DNA of 64,000 bases from Mimachlamys varia (Eukaryota; Mollusca; Bivalvia; Pectinida; Pectinidae): the NCBI GenBank assembly GCA_947623455.1, contig OX392533.1:32610229-32674228 (forward strand). The letters are read 5' to 3'. Below are positions 34,497 through 45,300 of the stretch, one piece after another. The stretch's first letter is position 1, and each line of letters opens with the position of its first letter. Position numbers and translations under genes: made by a program. The notes below the pieces were generated by a model. The model saw nothing but the letters and a program-made list of their open reading frames with translations, was not told the DNA's origin and made no database searches.

Positions 34497-34705
34497 TTTA
34501 CGTCATATTTACACTGTGGTCATTTAAGGACATATACATGCAAAGTTTTAGGGGTGGAGGAAAGCCGGAGTTCCCGACAAAGATATTGACAGATGGTCAG
34601 TATCTGGTCTCACGTAGGCCTCAAACCTGCGACCTAAAAGGAGGAGGGCTATATAAAAAGGTAAGAGAATGTTAGACATCTTAACCATTTGGCTACCATG
34701 GCCAC
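34497..34705 (-). mobile_element. tRNA-headed SINE, diverged copy
   Basis: Minus strand: 'ggtagccaaatggttaagat' is A-box-like, followed by 'aggtcgcaggtttgaggcc' in the B-box place, then the body with 'gggaactccggctttcctcc' and 'ccttaaatgacc'. It matches the fuller copy at 37404-37634. Confidence 0.7.
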
Positions 34706-34957
34706 AGCAAAATAATCCTAATAAGAAACAATGTACATTTATGTATAGAGTGCATAAATTATCAATTTTAAGATGTGTAGCTGAAAAAAAACAGGAAGCA
34801 AAATATATAAATTTTTTTTGGCAAAAAGCGATCAAAAGAAATGCAAAGATGACTAATTTTAAAACATTTCTTTCTAAAGATCTTGTTACAAATGTAGGAT
34901 ATTTTTTTCTTTAAAACTTTCTTTTTTTAATTTTTTGTTTTTTAAATGTGAAACACC

Positions 34958-35034
34958 TTTACCCCTGAAGACACATTTGAATGCTTCCAATTAAAAGACT
35001 GGAATAGTTTATTATGAAATTTTAGGGGTTTAAT
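34958..35034. mobile_element. Short MITE related to the 61363-61452 hairpin
   Basis: Shares 'cccctgaagacacatttga' and 'ggaatagtt.attatgaaa' with the hairpin element at 61363-61452 (inverted). The outer ends here are eroded. Confidence 0.5.
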
Positions 35035-35671
35035 GGATTAATAATTCTGCATTATGAAACCGATTGTTATATATAGCACTACTTTCTGGCCTTCTGACAG
35101 TGGTATCCATATAAATGTTTTGACTGTACGATATACTGACTGACTGAACAAAATGATAGATATCAATGGAATTGTAAGTATCTTATAAATTTGAGATCAA
35201 GTAAAAATTTAACATAAACTGATTTTTCTAAATAAGTCATGAAAGCCTTTATCATAAGCCTTGCCTTATTACCTTGAGATCATCAGGGCCAGTATTAATA
35301 ATGTACTCAAACCGCCTTTCTTTCTCAAATCTGGTCAAATGATCATAAAGTCTAATGTTAACATTGAAAACAGCATCTGGCTGTGAAGTATTTTTCTTCT
35401 AATTTTTTCCCAATCATGAACAAAAAAAAAGATGATATATTATTGATTCATAGACAGAACAAGAAATTATGCTTGATCACAAAATCCATATGCTTGAGCA
35501 TGAGAACAGTTTTATGAATATGGGCATTGGAAAAAAAACTCAACATACCCTGGTTCATTATACTAAATACCAGCGATGAATGTTTTTATAATGTACATTT
35601 TACACAATTCTAATTTCATAAACAATACAATTAAAAAATGTTGCGTAAATATGTTACATATATGTATATAT

Positions 35672-35893
35672 AGGCCTTTCCGAAAGTGTTGTTATTCCCC
35701 TTGATAGACCACAATTGTGGATACAAGATGGACTTCTGGGAAGTGTTTTTGTAATGATTTGGCGCCATGTGACAATCGGATGACATAATTCCCGTTATGA
35801 CGTCATGATAACATGGCGCAAATTTACTTCCCAGTGTAGCAATGATATGGTTAACAAGGGAGAAAGCAACACTTTTGAGATAGGCCTATAGGT
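35672..35893. mobile_element. ~220-bp TIR MITE
   Basis: Left 'taggcctttccgaaagtgtt' and right 'aacacttttgagataggcct' are inverted ends. Inner blocks 'ttggcgccatgtgac' and 'aacatggcgcaaat', and 'cttcccag'/'ctgggaag', are also mirrored. The centre has 'atgacgtcatgat', a CRE-like palindrome. Confidence 0.75.
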
Positions 35894-36041
35894 ATGCCTT
35901 TTTATATATATATTTATTCAAAACCATCAATGATTTTCAGTTCTCACATGTACACTGTATATAGACTTATACATACAGTCACTTCAGTTTTAATCGCAGG
36001 TCTTCAAAGTATCATATGTATTATTACAAATGTATATGTAT

Positions 36042-36278
36042 ATAATTAATTTTCCATTGATTGTATGCAGAATGCGGCTTTCTGATTGGTTGAGATTTTC
36101 TTTTCATACTTCTATGAAAAAAATTCCGAAAATGGCGCGAAAAATGTGACGTCACAATGCTGCACTTGACGTTGCGTATTGATTTGTAAAAAAGAATCCG
36201 TTGTTAGATCAGTCAAATTGTACATAAACATGTTTTTAATTTAAAAATAAGTTTCAAAAATTAACTTTAAGCATTGAT
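36042..36278 (+). repeat. Dispersed ~238-bp repeat with a CRE-like core, copy 2
   Basis: Same orientation as copy 1 at 5184-5421 and about 90 percent alike by eye. Differences are small substitutions and one- or two-base indels ('cttctatgaaaaaaattccg' for 'cctctatgagaaataaaatc'). Confidence 0.7.
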
Positions 36279-37403
36279 GTCAATTATTTTTTAATTTCAT
36301 AGGGTTATGAAAAAAAATTTTGCTTGCTACGCGGATTCATACAGTTTGCAAACAATTTTTTTTTTCATACCCCAATGAAACTAAAAAAGATTGTCATCAA
36401 TCCTTAAATGATTATATCACTGACATGTAGTTACAGTAGACTTTATATTCCTATACATTTTTTTATGTAAAAAGGTAATTTCTTACCTAGCAAACTGTCA
36501 TATGCATGAATCATCGATTTTTATTCTAAAATGTATTAAAACAATGAAGCATGCTTTAGGAATTTTTAAAAACTGCCGTTCCCACAACACTAATGCATAC
36601 AAGTGTCTGTTGAGAGAGATAGATATATAATATAAATCAACAAAAACTCACTGCCATGTTCATTGGGTACAAGCTCTACCCTTGCATAGTACATATATGT
36701 ATGTATACAAAATCAAATAATACTATGGTAGAAACAAATAAATCTAGTCATTTCAGTACAGTGACTGTACTATTGTACATACGCCTAACAGAGTAGTCGA
36801 AATCGACCGATTTGTCATTTACCAACTCGTACACAATTTACACCTGTTGTGTGCTGATGAAGGTGACAGGGTACATGTTGTACTATTCATCGTAACGTCA
36901 CATAAAACATTTACTGGTTGTGTAAAATCATCCTAACATAAAACAAATAGGTACATTTCAAGTACTTCAACAAACCCTTATAAGGTTTTATATTGAATTA
37001 TCTTTGACCAAACATTTTTCTTTTACTCCATCCAATGTGCTTAAATATCCCATACTGACACACCAGAAATCATTAGTGTCTTTAGAACAAATCTCGATGT
37101 ACATTAAACGCCATATTATTAAATTACTAATAATTCATAAATGCCCCAATAGGAAAACAACGAACAATCCTTCTGAATGATTATATTTGCAATTCTTGAC
37201 ATAGCCTCCCCCCATTTCCCCAATCAGGGGGCCTCAAAAGACAACAAAATAGTAAGATAATAAAAATATATCCCTATGTTATAAAAAATATCCCTATGTT
37301 ATATATAGAATTACCCTTTCTTATTCAGTCAAGTTACCTAAAACATATATATATTTATATTTTAGAGGGCCTTGTGTAACGTTTGTTCTAATTTACCAAA
37401 TAC
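36279..37403. other. Intergenic, nothing recognised
   Basis: AT-rich. 36296-36395 contains a loose inverted pair ('tttcatagggttatgaa' / 'ttcataccccaatgaaa'), which may be another small MITE. No gene. Confidence 0.4.
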
Positions 37404-37634
37404 ATTTGGTTTGGTTTATTTAGTTTTACGTCCTATTAACAGCCAGGGTCATTTAAGGATGTGCCAGGCTTTGGAGGTGGTGGAAAACCGGTGTACCCGG
37501 AGGAATACCATCGGCCTACGGTCAGTATCTAGCAACTGTGCATGCCTAACATGCACGTGGGTTTCGAACTCGCAACCCAGAAGTGGAGGGCTAGTGGTAG
37601 AATGTTGGAACACCTGAACTACTCGGCCACAGCG
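37404..37634 (-). mobile_element. Full-length-looking tRNA-headed SINE
   Basis: Minus strand, from 37634: 'tggccgagtagttcaggtg' (A box, tRNA-Leu/Ser-like), then 'gggttgcgagttcgaaaccc' (B box), a body with 'ggtacac.ggttttccacc' and 'ccttaaatgaccctggctgt', and a tail 'taggacgtaaaactaaataa' rich in aa(c/a). This layout is that of bivalve tRNA SINEs; assignment to a named superfamily (for example MetaSINE or V-SINE) is not settled here. Confidence 0.8.
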
Positions 37635-38320
37635 TACATTGTACATGTATAATATTAAAATGCATATGTACAAGTAGATGCAGGCTTATAAAGTTGAACA
37701 ATGAACTAGATAAGTGACTTCAACTATTCTGGTAAATGCATAGGTACTCTTTGAATTGTACAATTATAAAATATGTGTAGTTTTAATATTCTCCAGGTAG
37801 TAGTTCTGATGTACTCTAACACAGACACTAAGTTAAAACTTAACGACTTAAAAATTACCAAAATATCAGACCCAGATGAAAATTCATCATGTTTCAAGAT
37901 CTTTGTTTAACAATCGTATAAAAATAAACAATGTTGTTACAATAAATAAACTCTTTAATGGTTTTGGTATTAAACAATTTCTTTGCCAATGACTAGTTAA
38001 AAAGTTGTCTCAAACAATTTTTCCTAATTCCAGAAAAAAAAGCTACAAAAAAAACCCAACTTTGTATAAATATTAATAGTTACAATATAATGGCAAACAG
38101 AAATAAACCAATGCTCACAAATTTATAAAACTTCTCATTCTAATAAAAACAATTAATTTGTTTTTCAATAAGGACTTTCCAGAATTAACCATTTGAGAGG
38201 GGAGGGAAGGGAGACACGTTTTCAGAGGCCCGACCATCAATCAAATATTAAAGGTGATTAATTATAAGAAATGGTGGGCAGATCTGGTTTTAGGCCCACT
38301 ACCCATGATATACATGATAA
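37635..38320. other. Intergenic, nothing recognised
   Basis: AT-rich with no supportable gene or terminal repeats. Confidence 0.4.
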
Positions 38321-39868
38321 TTGTATTTCTACCACAATACTCTGTGTTATTCCACTCTCAGACCATTGTATAAACGTGCCGAATGTTTGATGTATATAAT
38401 ATGACCTTCCGGATTTTTGATTGGTTGAGAAGTTGAACTTTGACCAGAAATCATGATTGTAGATGTCGACACAACTTGGCAAGAATATATGCGAGATTAT
38501 GCGTTTTCGCGCAAATAGTCCGCAGTACACTCCAACAAGAGGCCCATGGGCCTTAACGGTCACCTGATTTTTGACATGAAAGAGAAATATGGGAATGTTG
38601 AGATGAATATTTATAACAATACATTGTAGCATATCTGGGAGTGGAAAAAATGAATTTTTGAAATTATGTCAATTTGACCCTTTTAGGCCCCACCCCTCAG
38701 GCACCTGGGGGTCAGTCAGTGTCAATATGTGCATACTACTCAAAAGTCATGTCATATTGATAATTTCAACCAAATTTGCATCATTTCTTATGGCAATTAA
38801 ACAAATAATGCAAAAATAATGCAGAGTCATGAAATTCACAATTTTGGTAAAGAACCTTAAAACCAATCCATCTATGAAGAGTATTTGATTCCAGCATATC
38901 TGGGAGAAGAGAAGAAGATTTTTGAAATTTTTGTCAATTTTACCCTTTTTGGCGCTGCCCTCCAGCCCCTGGGGGTCAACTAGGGCCAACATGTACATAC
39001 CATCAAAGTGTCATCCCATGCTGATAATTTGATACAAGTTAGAATGAATTCCTATACAAATCCAACAAATAATAGTAAAAATGTGATTTCCCTATATACA
39101 CTATAGTAAAGTTTACCCCCTCCCCAGGGGCAAACGTGAGACCCCAGGGTCATGAAATTCACAATTTTGGCAAAGGACCTTAAGACCCTTCCATCTATGA
39201 AGAGTATTTGATTCTACCATATCTAAGAGTAGAGGAGAAGATTTTTGAAATTTTTGTCAATTTTACCCTTTTTTGCCCCGCCCGCAGGCCCCTGGGGGTC
39301 AACTAGGGCCAACATGTACATACCATCAAAGTGTCATCCCATGCTGATAATTTGATACAAGTTAGAATGAATTCAAATACAAATCCAACAAATAATTGTC
39401 AAAAATGTGATTTCCCTATATACACTATAGTAAAGTTTACCCCCTCCCCAGGGGCAAACGTGAGACCCCAGGGTCATGAAATTCACAATTTTGGTAAAGC
39501 ACCTTAAGACCCTTCCATCTATGAAGAGTATTTGATTCTACCATATCTGAGAGTAGAGGAGAAGATTTTTGAAGTTTTAGTCAATTTTACCCTTTTTAGC
39601 CCCGCCCCGCATGCCCCTGGGGGGGTGGGGACCATATAATTCACAATTTTGGTTCACCCTCAGCCATGGAAGCTCCCTGCCAAATTTCATTGAATTTGGT
39701 TCAGTGGTTTTGGAGAAGAAGTGGAAAATGTAAAAAGTTTACGGACGGACGACGGACGACGACGGACGACGACGGACAAAAGGCGATTAGAATAGGTCAC
39801 TTGAGACTTTGTCTCAGGTGACCTAAAAATCAACACAGACACTGCTGATTTAATATTGTGGTAGAAAC
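38321..39868. mobile_element. Host MITE split by the element at 38532-39827
   Basis: 'tttctaccacaata' near 38327 and its complement 'tattgtggtagaaa' near 39854 are inverted ends with the 1.3-kb element between them. A further 'tttctaccacaatac' is at 44610. This suggests a short TIR element that was later entered by the larger one. Confidence 0.5.
38532..39827. mobile_element. 'aacaagaggccc' element with ~300-bp internal tandem units
   Basis: Begins 'aacaagaggcccatgggcct' plus 'taacggtcacctga' and ends 'tcaggtgacct', so 'ggtcacctga' and 'tcaggtgacc' are inverted near the ends. Inside, a ~300-bp unit occurs about three times ('ggggtcaactagggccaaca', 'ccatctatgaagagtatttg', 'catgaaattcacaattttgg'). 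Near the right end is a (gacgacg)n microsatellite (39742-39778). Terminal parts, tandem core and microsatellite recall the pearl/Helitron-like elements described from bivalves; this is a comparison from memory. Confidence 0.7.
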
Positions 39869-39889
39869 AGGTCGAAAGATTCGTGGTTA

Positions 39890-40409
39890 TTGGATATGGA
39901 ATTTATTAATTAATTCTCGTTAATTATTTTTTTAAAGTTACAACAGACATTTGCTAAAGCTTGTGTCTTTTGTAACTTTTAAAAAATAATTAAAGGCCCA
40001 ATATACGTAACTTCAGGGAAATTTTCGTGATTCTGAAAAATTCTGAAAAAAAGTCCAATTGATAACCATGCAAAAATAAGCCTAAAACGAAGTAAACCTG
40101 AGCAGTAACTAACAAGAAACTCTGGACAAAAAAATCCAAAAAATTGAAAATAATTCAGGTGGGGCCCACTTCAACAACAAACCGAAGGTAGAAGACGGTT
40201 CGAAATGGACGCGTGTTTGCAAATAGCGTGTTTCAACTACTGCTGTACCGATAACCGCGAAAGAATTCATCTTGAATATTGCTGATATCAGTTAATCTTA
40301 GCTAAATCTATAAATATAATAAGTTATTAGGCTTGATTTTCGCTTCACGTTTTGCCGAAAGTTACGTATATTGGGCCTTTAACTTGAATGAAATAAATTC
40401 CATATCCAA
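39890..40409. mobile_element. Palindromic element split by TTAA MITE copy D
   Basis: 'ttggatatggaatttatt' at the left mirrors 'aaataaattccatatccaa' at the right, and 'ttttaaagttacaa' mirrors 'ttgtaacttttaaaa'. Removing the nested MITE and one TTAA restores a ~135-bp hairpin. Confidence 0.75.
39994..40378 (+). mobile_element. TTAA MITE, copy D, nested
   Basis: 385 bp with TTAA at 39990-39993 and 40379-40382, inside the palindromic element at 39890-40409. The ends match the family exactly ('aggcccaatatacgtaactt'). Confidence 0.87.
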
Positions 40410-40943
40410 CAGCCACTCGTTGTGTAACCTCTATTTATACAGGTGCCTCCCACCTCATGCATACAATTAATTATTGAATAGTCCTAATGAAGTCCTTCGA
40501 TTTGTACATCAACAATGATTGATGAATATATTTACAACTTACATGTCTGGAAATATATCTTTCCTTTTCTTAAATATCTCAACCACTTTCATAATGTTTT
40601 TACTACTGTAAGACAATGCCTGCACTGGATAATCCTTGCTGTTCAAGATGTCATTCATAATAAGCTATGAAACCCATGATCTCATACACCACTATTATTG
40701 CTTTCATACTGCATAATAATTACAAGACCACCTGACCAGTAATTTAAAGGGGGCGGACTAATTTCAAGATATGTTCTTGGTTTTTGGTTGAAATATATGA
40801 CATAGCGTACATGTATATAACAGAATTGGACCACCATCAGTTGACATTCACAGTCAATATGAATGCCCACTAGTAACTTATAAGTTTGACAAAAAATATG
40901 CTCAGTTGAGGTCTCTATCTTTTAAAAATTTCATACACTGAAT

Positions 40944-41513
40944 CAATCTCTTTAAAATACAGATCCTCACTATTACTATCGTGTGTAGGATCTGACAGCG
41001 ACCAGTAGAAGGTCATGTGCAGATGACCTTTATTATTTCATACTTGCCAACCCTCCTTATTTAGGAGGGAGACTCCCGATTTTGGACCCCAAAATGTTGC
41101 ATTTTCAACTTTTGAATTTGCTCAACTGTTCCTATTTTTAAATATCTGATGATTTCATCTGAAAGAAGAGCTCAAAAGAAACCATTTAAAAGTGTTATTT
41201 TTCCTCTGAATGTACATGTATACATATATGTATACAAATCAACAGATGATGTCTAAAAAGAACACACGCCTTGGCATAGAGACTGCTGAACTGGGTGCCG
41301 CCATTTTCATATATGGTTGTTCGGGTTTCCCGCTACTTTACTTTAGTTTAACGAGTGTAGAAAACAAATCAAAATTGGCTTTTCACTTTCAGAATCTGGT
41401 AAGCAGCGATTTAATTGGTGAATGCAAAGGTCATCTGCACATGACCTTCTACTGGTTGCTGTCAGATCCTACACACGATAGCAATTATGAGGATCTGTAT
41501 TTAAATCAGATTG
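40944..41513 (+). mobile_element. Mutator-like MITE, copy 4, long TIRs
   Basis: Flanked by perfect 9-bp repeats 'acactgaat' (40935-40943 and 41514-41522). The inverted ends agree for about 85-90 bp, including 'gtgtaggatctgacagc' and 'aaggtcatgtgcagatgacc'. The inside is largely another repeat (41041-41225). A 152-codon ORF at 41210-41668 crosses the right end and is not a gene. Confidence 0.85.
41041..41225 (+). mobile_element. 'cttgccaaccctcc' repeat, copy 1, nested
   Basis: 185 bp also present inverted at 49201-49384. Shared blocks are 'ggagggagactccc', 'aaaatgttgcattttcaact' and 'aagtgttatttttcctctga'. It sits inside Mutator-like copy 4. Confidence 0.75.
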
Positions 41514-42131
41514 ACACTGAATTTGATTACCAAGTTGACAGGATAGTTTATAAAGCACATAAATGTAGTTTAAGTATTGTGAAAAGACAGAATAGAATAG
41601 GAACTATTATAAACATTGGTCAGTTGTTGTGTGTTTCAAACAATCTAGATATTGAAGTACATGTGTAATAGTACATTTCAATGTAATTCTAGTAGTGAAT
41701 AATGTGTGAATTCAATATTTTCCTTCATGAATTGATGTATATAATATCCATTATAAGCATTAGGTAGCATCACATGTAGTAGTTATCATTTCTTCCAGAT
41801 ACACAGACAGTCGTATGATTTTGAGCAGAAAACTGGTATCAAGCTGGGACTAAATCTACTGTTTTCTCATGAAAACAAATTTGTAAATTTAAACTACTAA
41901 ATTGTATGTTTTTCTTGAAAAAAGTGTATAAGATTTTTCTTGTCAAAAAATCACCAGTGTAAATATGTGTAATAGAAAAAACAAGGTAAAGATGTCTTTG
42001 ATACATTACTTTTCCAAAATGATCTTAATAAATGAAATATTTCTCAAACTTGATGTATTGAAGCACCATTACAGGTGAGTACAACCCTTGTAGTAGAACA
42101 AGAATCAACAGGTATAGACATACAGGCTGAT

Positions 42132-42349
42132 TCAGGAGACCGGTACTCTTTGTAGGTTCGGTTTGAAGTGAAAGCGCTTTGTCAAAAGTGACGTAACAAG
42201 TGGAATTTCGGCAAACCTCTTGACCATTATTCCGTTGATTCTGGTCAAAAGCTTCAGAATGTCCATGTCTTCTCCGTTCAAAACATGCGTCTCGAATGCC
42301 TTTATCACAGCTGCGATATATGTAGAAGGTTTTTTCCGCTTCCAGGCCC
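42132..42349 (-). other. Pseudocaspase exon 5 (p10 end and stop)
   Basis: 218 nt after the acceptor TGTTAAATAG, ending TGA. Carries the p10 helix and 'LTRIN' strand and the C-terminal 'LLTKRFHFKPN', parallel to 'LTKELYFYH' of executioner caspases, with eight extra residues. Confidence 0.88.
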
Positions 42350-45300
42350 CTATTTAACAATAACAAATACCATGTATTACCGAGAGTATCTGGTTTAAAT
42401 TGTGTAATCTTTATAGCTGACTGAGGATTACTTTAAGTCTTTCACCCCTAAAATTTTAATATGACAAATACTGGTTCAGAAAATGATAAAATTTTCATAA
42501 TTCAAAGTCATCCAGTAAAAAAAAAAAAAGCGTCTGAAGCAATGACAGAGATAAATGCAACAGACATCAACTGATAGATATTCCGGTTATTTTCAATCTT
42601 CCGGAAATAACTGATGAAGGCTGAGTGTGACGTAACGTAATTGTGTGACGTTACGTAATTGTATGACATGTTTCCAGTTTCTCCACTGGAGGGATACTTT
42701 CAGACGAAAAAAAATCAAAGGCAATGGGTAGCAAGCAGAGGGAAAAAACTGTTGACGCACACATGTGTTAATATCTAAGGGCTTCGCTCGGGCGTCTTTA
42801 GCTGCCCATGAGCAGCGCTCTTATTGGGAACTTTTCCAAACATTCAGTTCAATTGTCTATATGGGACGAGTTATTATATAAAGTCAAAAGTATCTCGCCG
42901 TGTAAAACCTTAAACATGGTTGAGTAACTCTTAAACAAACTTTAGAATTTATTACAGGTGCTTCAAGCAGCCACTCTGTTGATTCAGGGAAAACAATTAT
43001 TCCAATTATTATAGTTATCATATATGCATAAGGTTATATGTATAGGCCATGGCGGCTTGCTTAAAAAGTTGCCGGTACGCTCGTCATAAAAAAAACTGTC
43101 TATGCGACGGAGAAATTATTGCTAGATGAAACAAAACTAGCATGTAGTGGTGCATCGTCGGAAACCCACGGTACACTGCTCTGGCGTTTGTGTCCCATAT
43201 ATGGGCTAAAACAATCGAAATACCTTGTTTCCCCGAATAGAAGTCTATTCGGAGATTTCGACCAATCAGAAAGGTTGTTTTATAGAGGCACTCGGCTAGA
43301 TCATTTTCCAATATGGTGTCTTCCAGTATAGAAGAGAGATTTAGCATCACCAGCTTTAAAGAGTTCCAGAAAAAAGCCATAGATGCGTTATTGAAGAAAA
43401 AAGACGTGTATCTTTCTGTTAAGACGATATGACTTGTTGTCCCTTATTTTGTTTAAACACAACCCACAAGTTTTCTTGGCAGGCGATGCCGTCGCCATAT
43501 TGGTTTGTTTTGCTACGTACGGGATATCCCAACCGGATGTTAGGCCATAGATGAAGGAAGCGATATGATTGGCTATTATTTTTAGTACGAAAACGACAGT
43601 TTCTTACCGTTTTAGCCCACGGGACACAAATGCCAGAGCAGTGTACCGTGGGTTTCTGACGATGGTAGTGGTGGATTAATATCTAAATTAATTGGAAATG
43701 TCGGTGTTCTGTCTAAAAATTGCACGACAGCCTCACAACAAGTAAGTTATGTGCATTGTAATTACAAATAGTTGAGAAATAACGTTGGAATACATGTACT
43801 TCCATTACATTCTGTAACATTGGGCCGCGGCTCCATTTATATATTAAAAAAAAATATATACTGACAGAAACTCAAGCAACTGTGGACAGACAGATGGACA
43901 GATGGCAGGTAAACTAATAGTCCCCCCCCCCCCCCCCCCCCCCCCGGCTTCACCGGTAGGGGTCTAAGAAATCCCCCCTCACCCCCGTTTATGTAGTGAC
44001 TGAAGTAACTACATAGAATCTCACCCTGGTCAGTTTCTGAAGAATAATGAGTGACAAAGTTACACTCTCGCGGAATTTTTCTGGTTTCAAGTTTGACAGT
44101 TGGTGCTGACTTTGGACCACCCTCTGACACATCTTCTTCCAAATAGTTGTTGTTGCCCTGGAATTACAATATATTTATTATATACTTACTATAAAATAAA
44201 GGGAAATTGTACACTGATTAAATACGTATGTTTCTAGTACATATCAGCTCACTGGGCCAAAATGGGCAATTCTTCTCTAAGTGGGCCGAATACACTGTAT
44301 CAACCCGCTTCCGAAATTGCCATGACGTCATATGATGTTTATGACGTTACGAAAATTAATAGGAGGACAGAGTCGACGTTGAAATTGGCGAAAAAGTTAT
44401 GGAGTCGATTGTATCAAGATTACTGGAGCTTGAAGAAAAAGAGACTTTGTTTTACCCAATATCGACCCTTTGGCCTTCTGCCCTCAGGCCGATATTGGAT
44501 CTCGGGTTGTTACAAGGCCTGATATGGAAATGGCCATATAATTTTCTCTATTTATTACATAACACAAGTCATTTACTGTGCAATTATTGAGGTGCAATAA
44601 AAACGATTTCTACCACAATACATGTAGGTGGGTGTTATTCAACTCAATGGGTATCAAATAATCATCACAAGTGTTGAATAATGCCTCTGCGTCAAACGCG
44701 CATATGACTAATTATTATCATTGGCGCCAATTTAATTCAAACTAAGCTGTTCCGCCAATGTCTTTTAAATGATGAAGCATATACAAACGTAGGTAATAAT
44801 CAAATTTTATTAGAAAAACTATCAATGCAATTAAGCGATAGTTCTATAGTAAAAATGTAAATACATGGATTGAAAGTATTTTTTCAACTTTCATAGTGCT
44901 ATGAAAGGTAAGCCGTTACATTCATATTTAACATGAAGCCCTAGGGGCCTTCATTCAATATGAATGTAACAGCTGACCTTTCATAGCACTATGAAAGATA
45001 AAAAAAATAACTTTCAATCCCTATATTTACATTTGTGTCAGTTCCTCTATATACATGTATTTAGGATATTTGAGCTATATTAACAATCATTTCAAAAGTC
45101 ATGTAAGCCCTGCAGGAACTCTCTGTCAACATCTGGGTTGAAACAATACAATATCTGGGTGGCGATGAAAACAAGTACTTTTTGATTTTAATCACACTGT
45201 GGGTCAAATTATTACAGAAGCTAGGTTTGAAATTCCCTTAACTTAAAGCTATAGAAGTTAGAAGATTGCAATGCTCATGTACAATTAAAACTTATAACTT

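Noticed and set aside
38532..39827. Long TE as an autonomous Helitron
   Set aside because: No Rep/helicase coding sequence; only non-autonomous architecture is visible, and the 5' TC / 3' CTRR ends were not clear.
41210..41668. 152-codon plus-strand ORF
   Set aside because: It crosses a nested repeat and the right terminal repeat of Mutator-like copy 4; chance frame.
44262..44522. Plus-strand ORF 'MGNSSLSGPNTLYQ...' in caspase intron 3
   Set aside because: No recognisable domain, antisense to the intron, overlaps a mirrored sequence; likely random.
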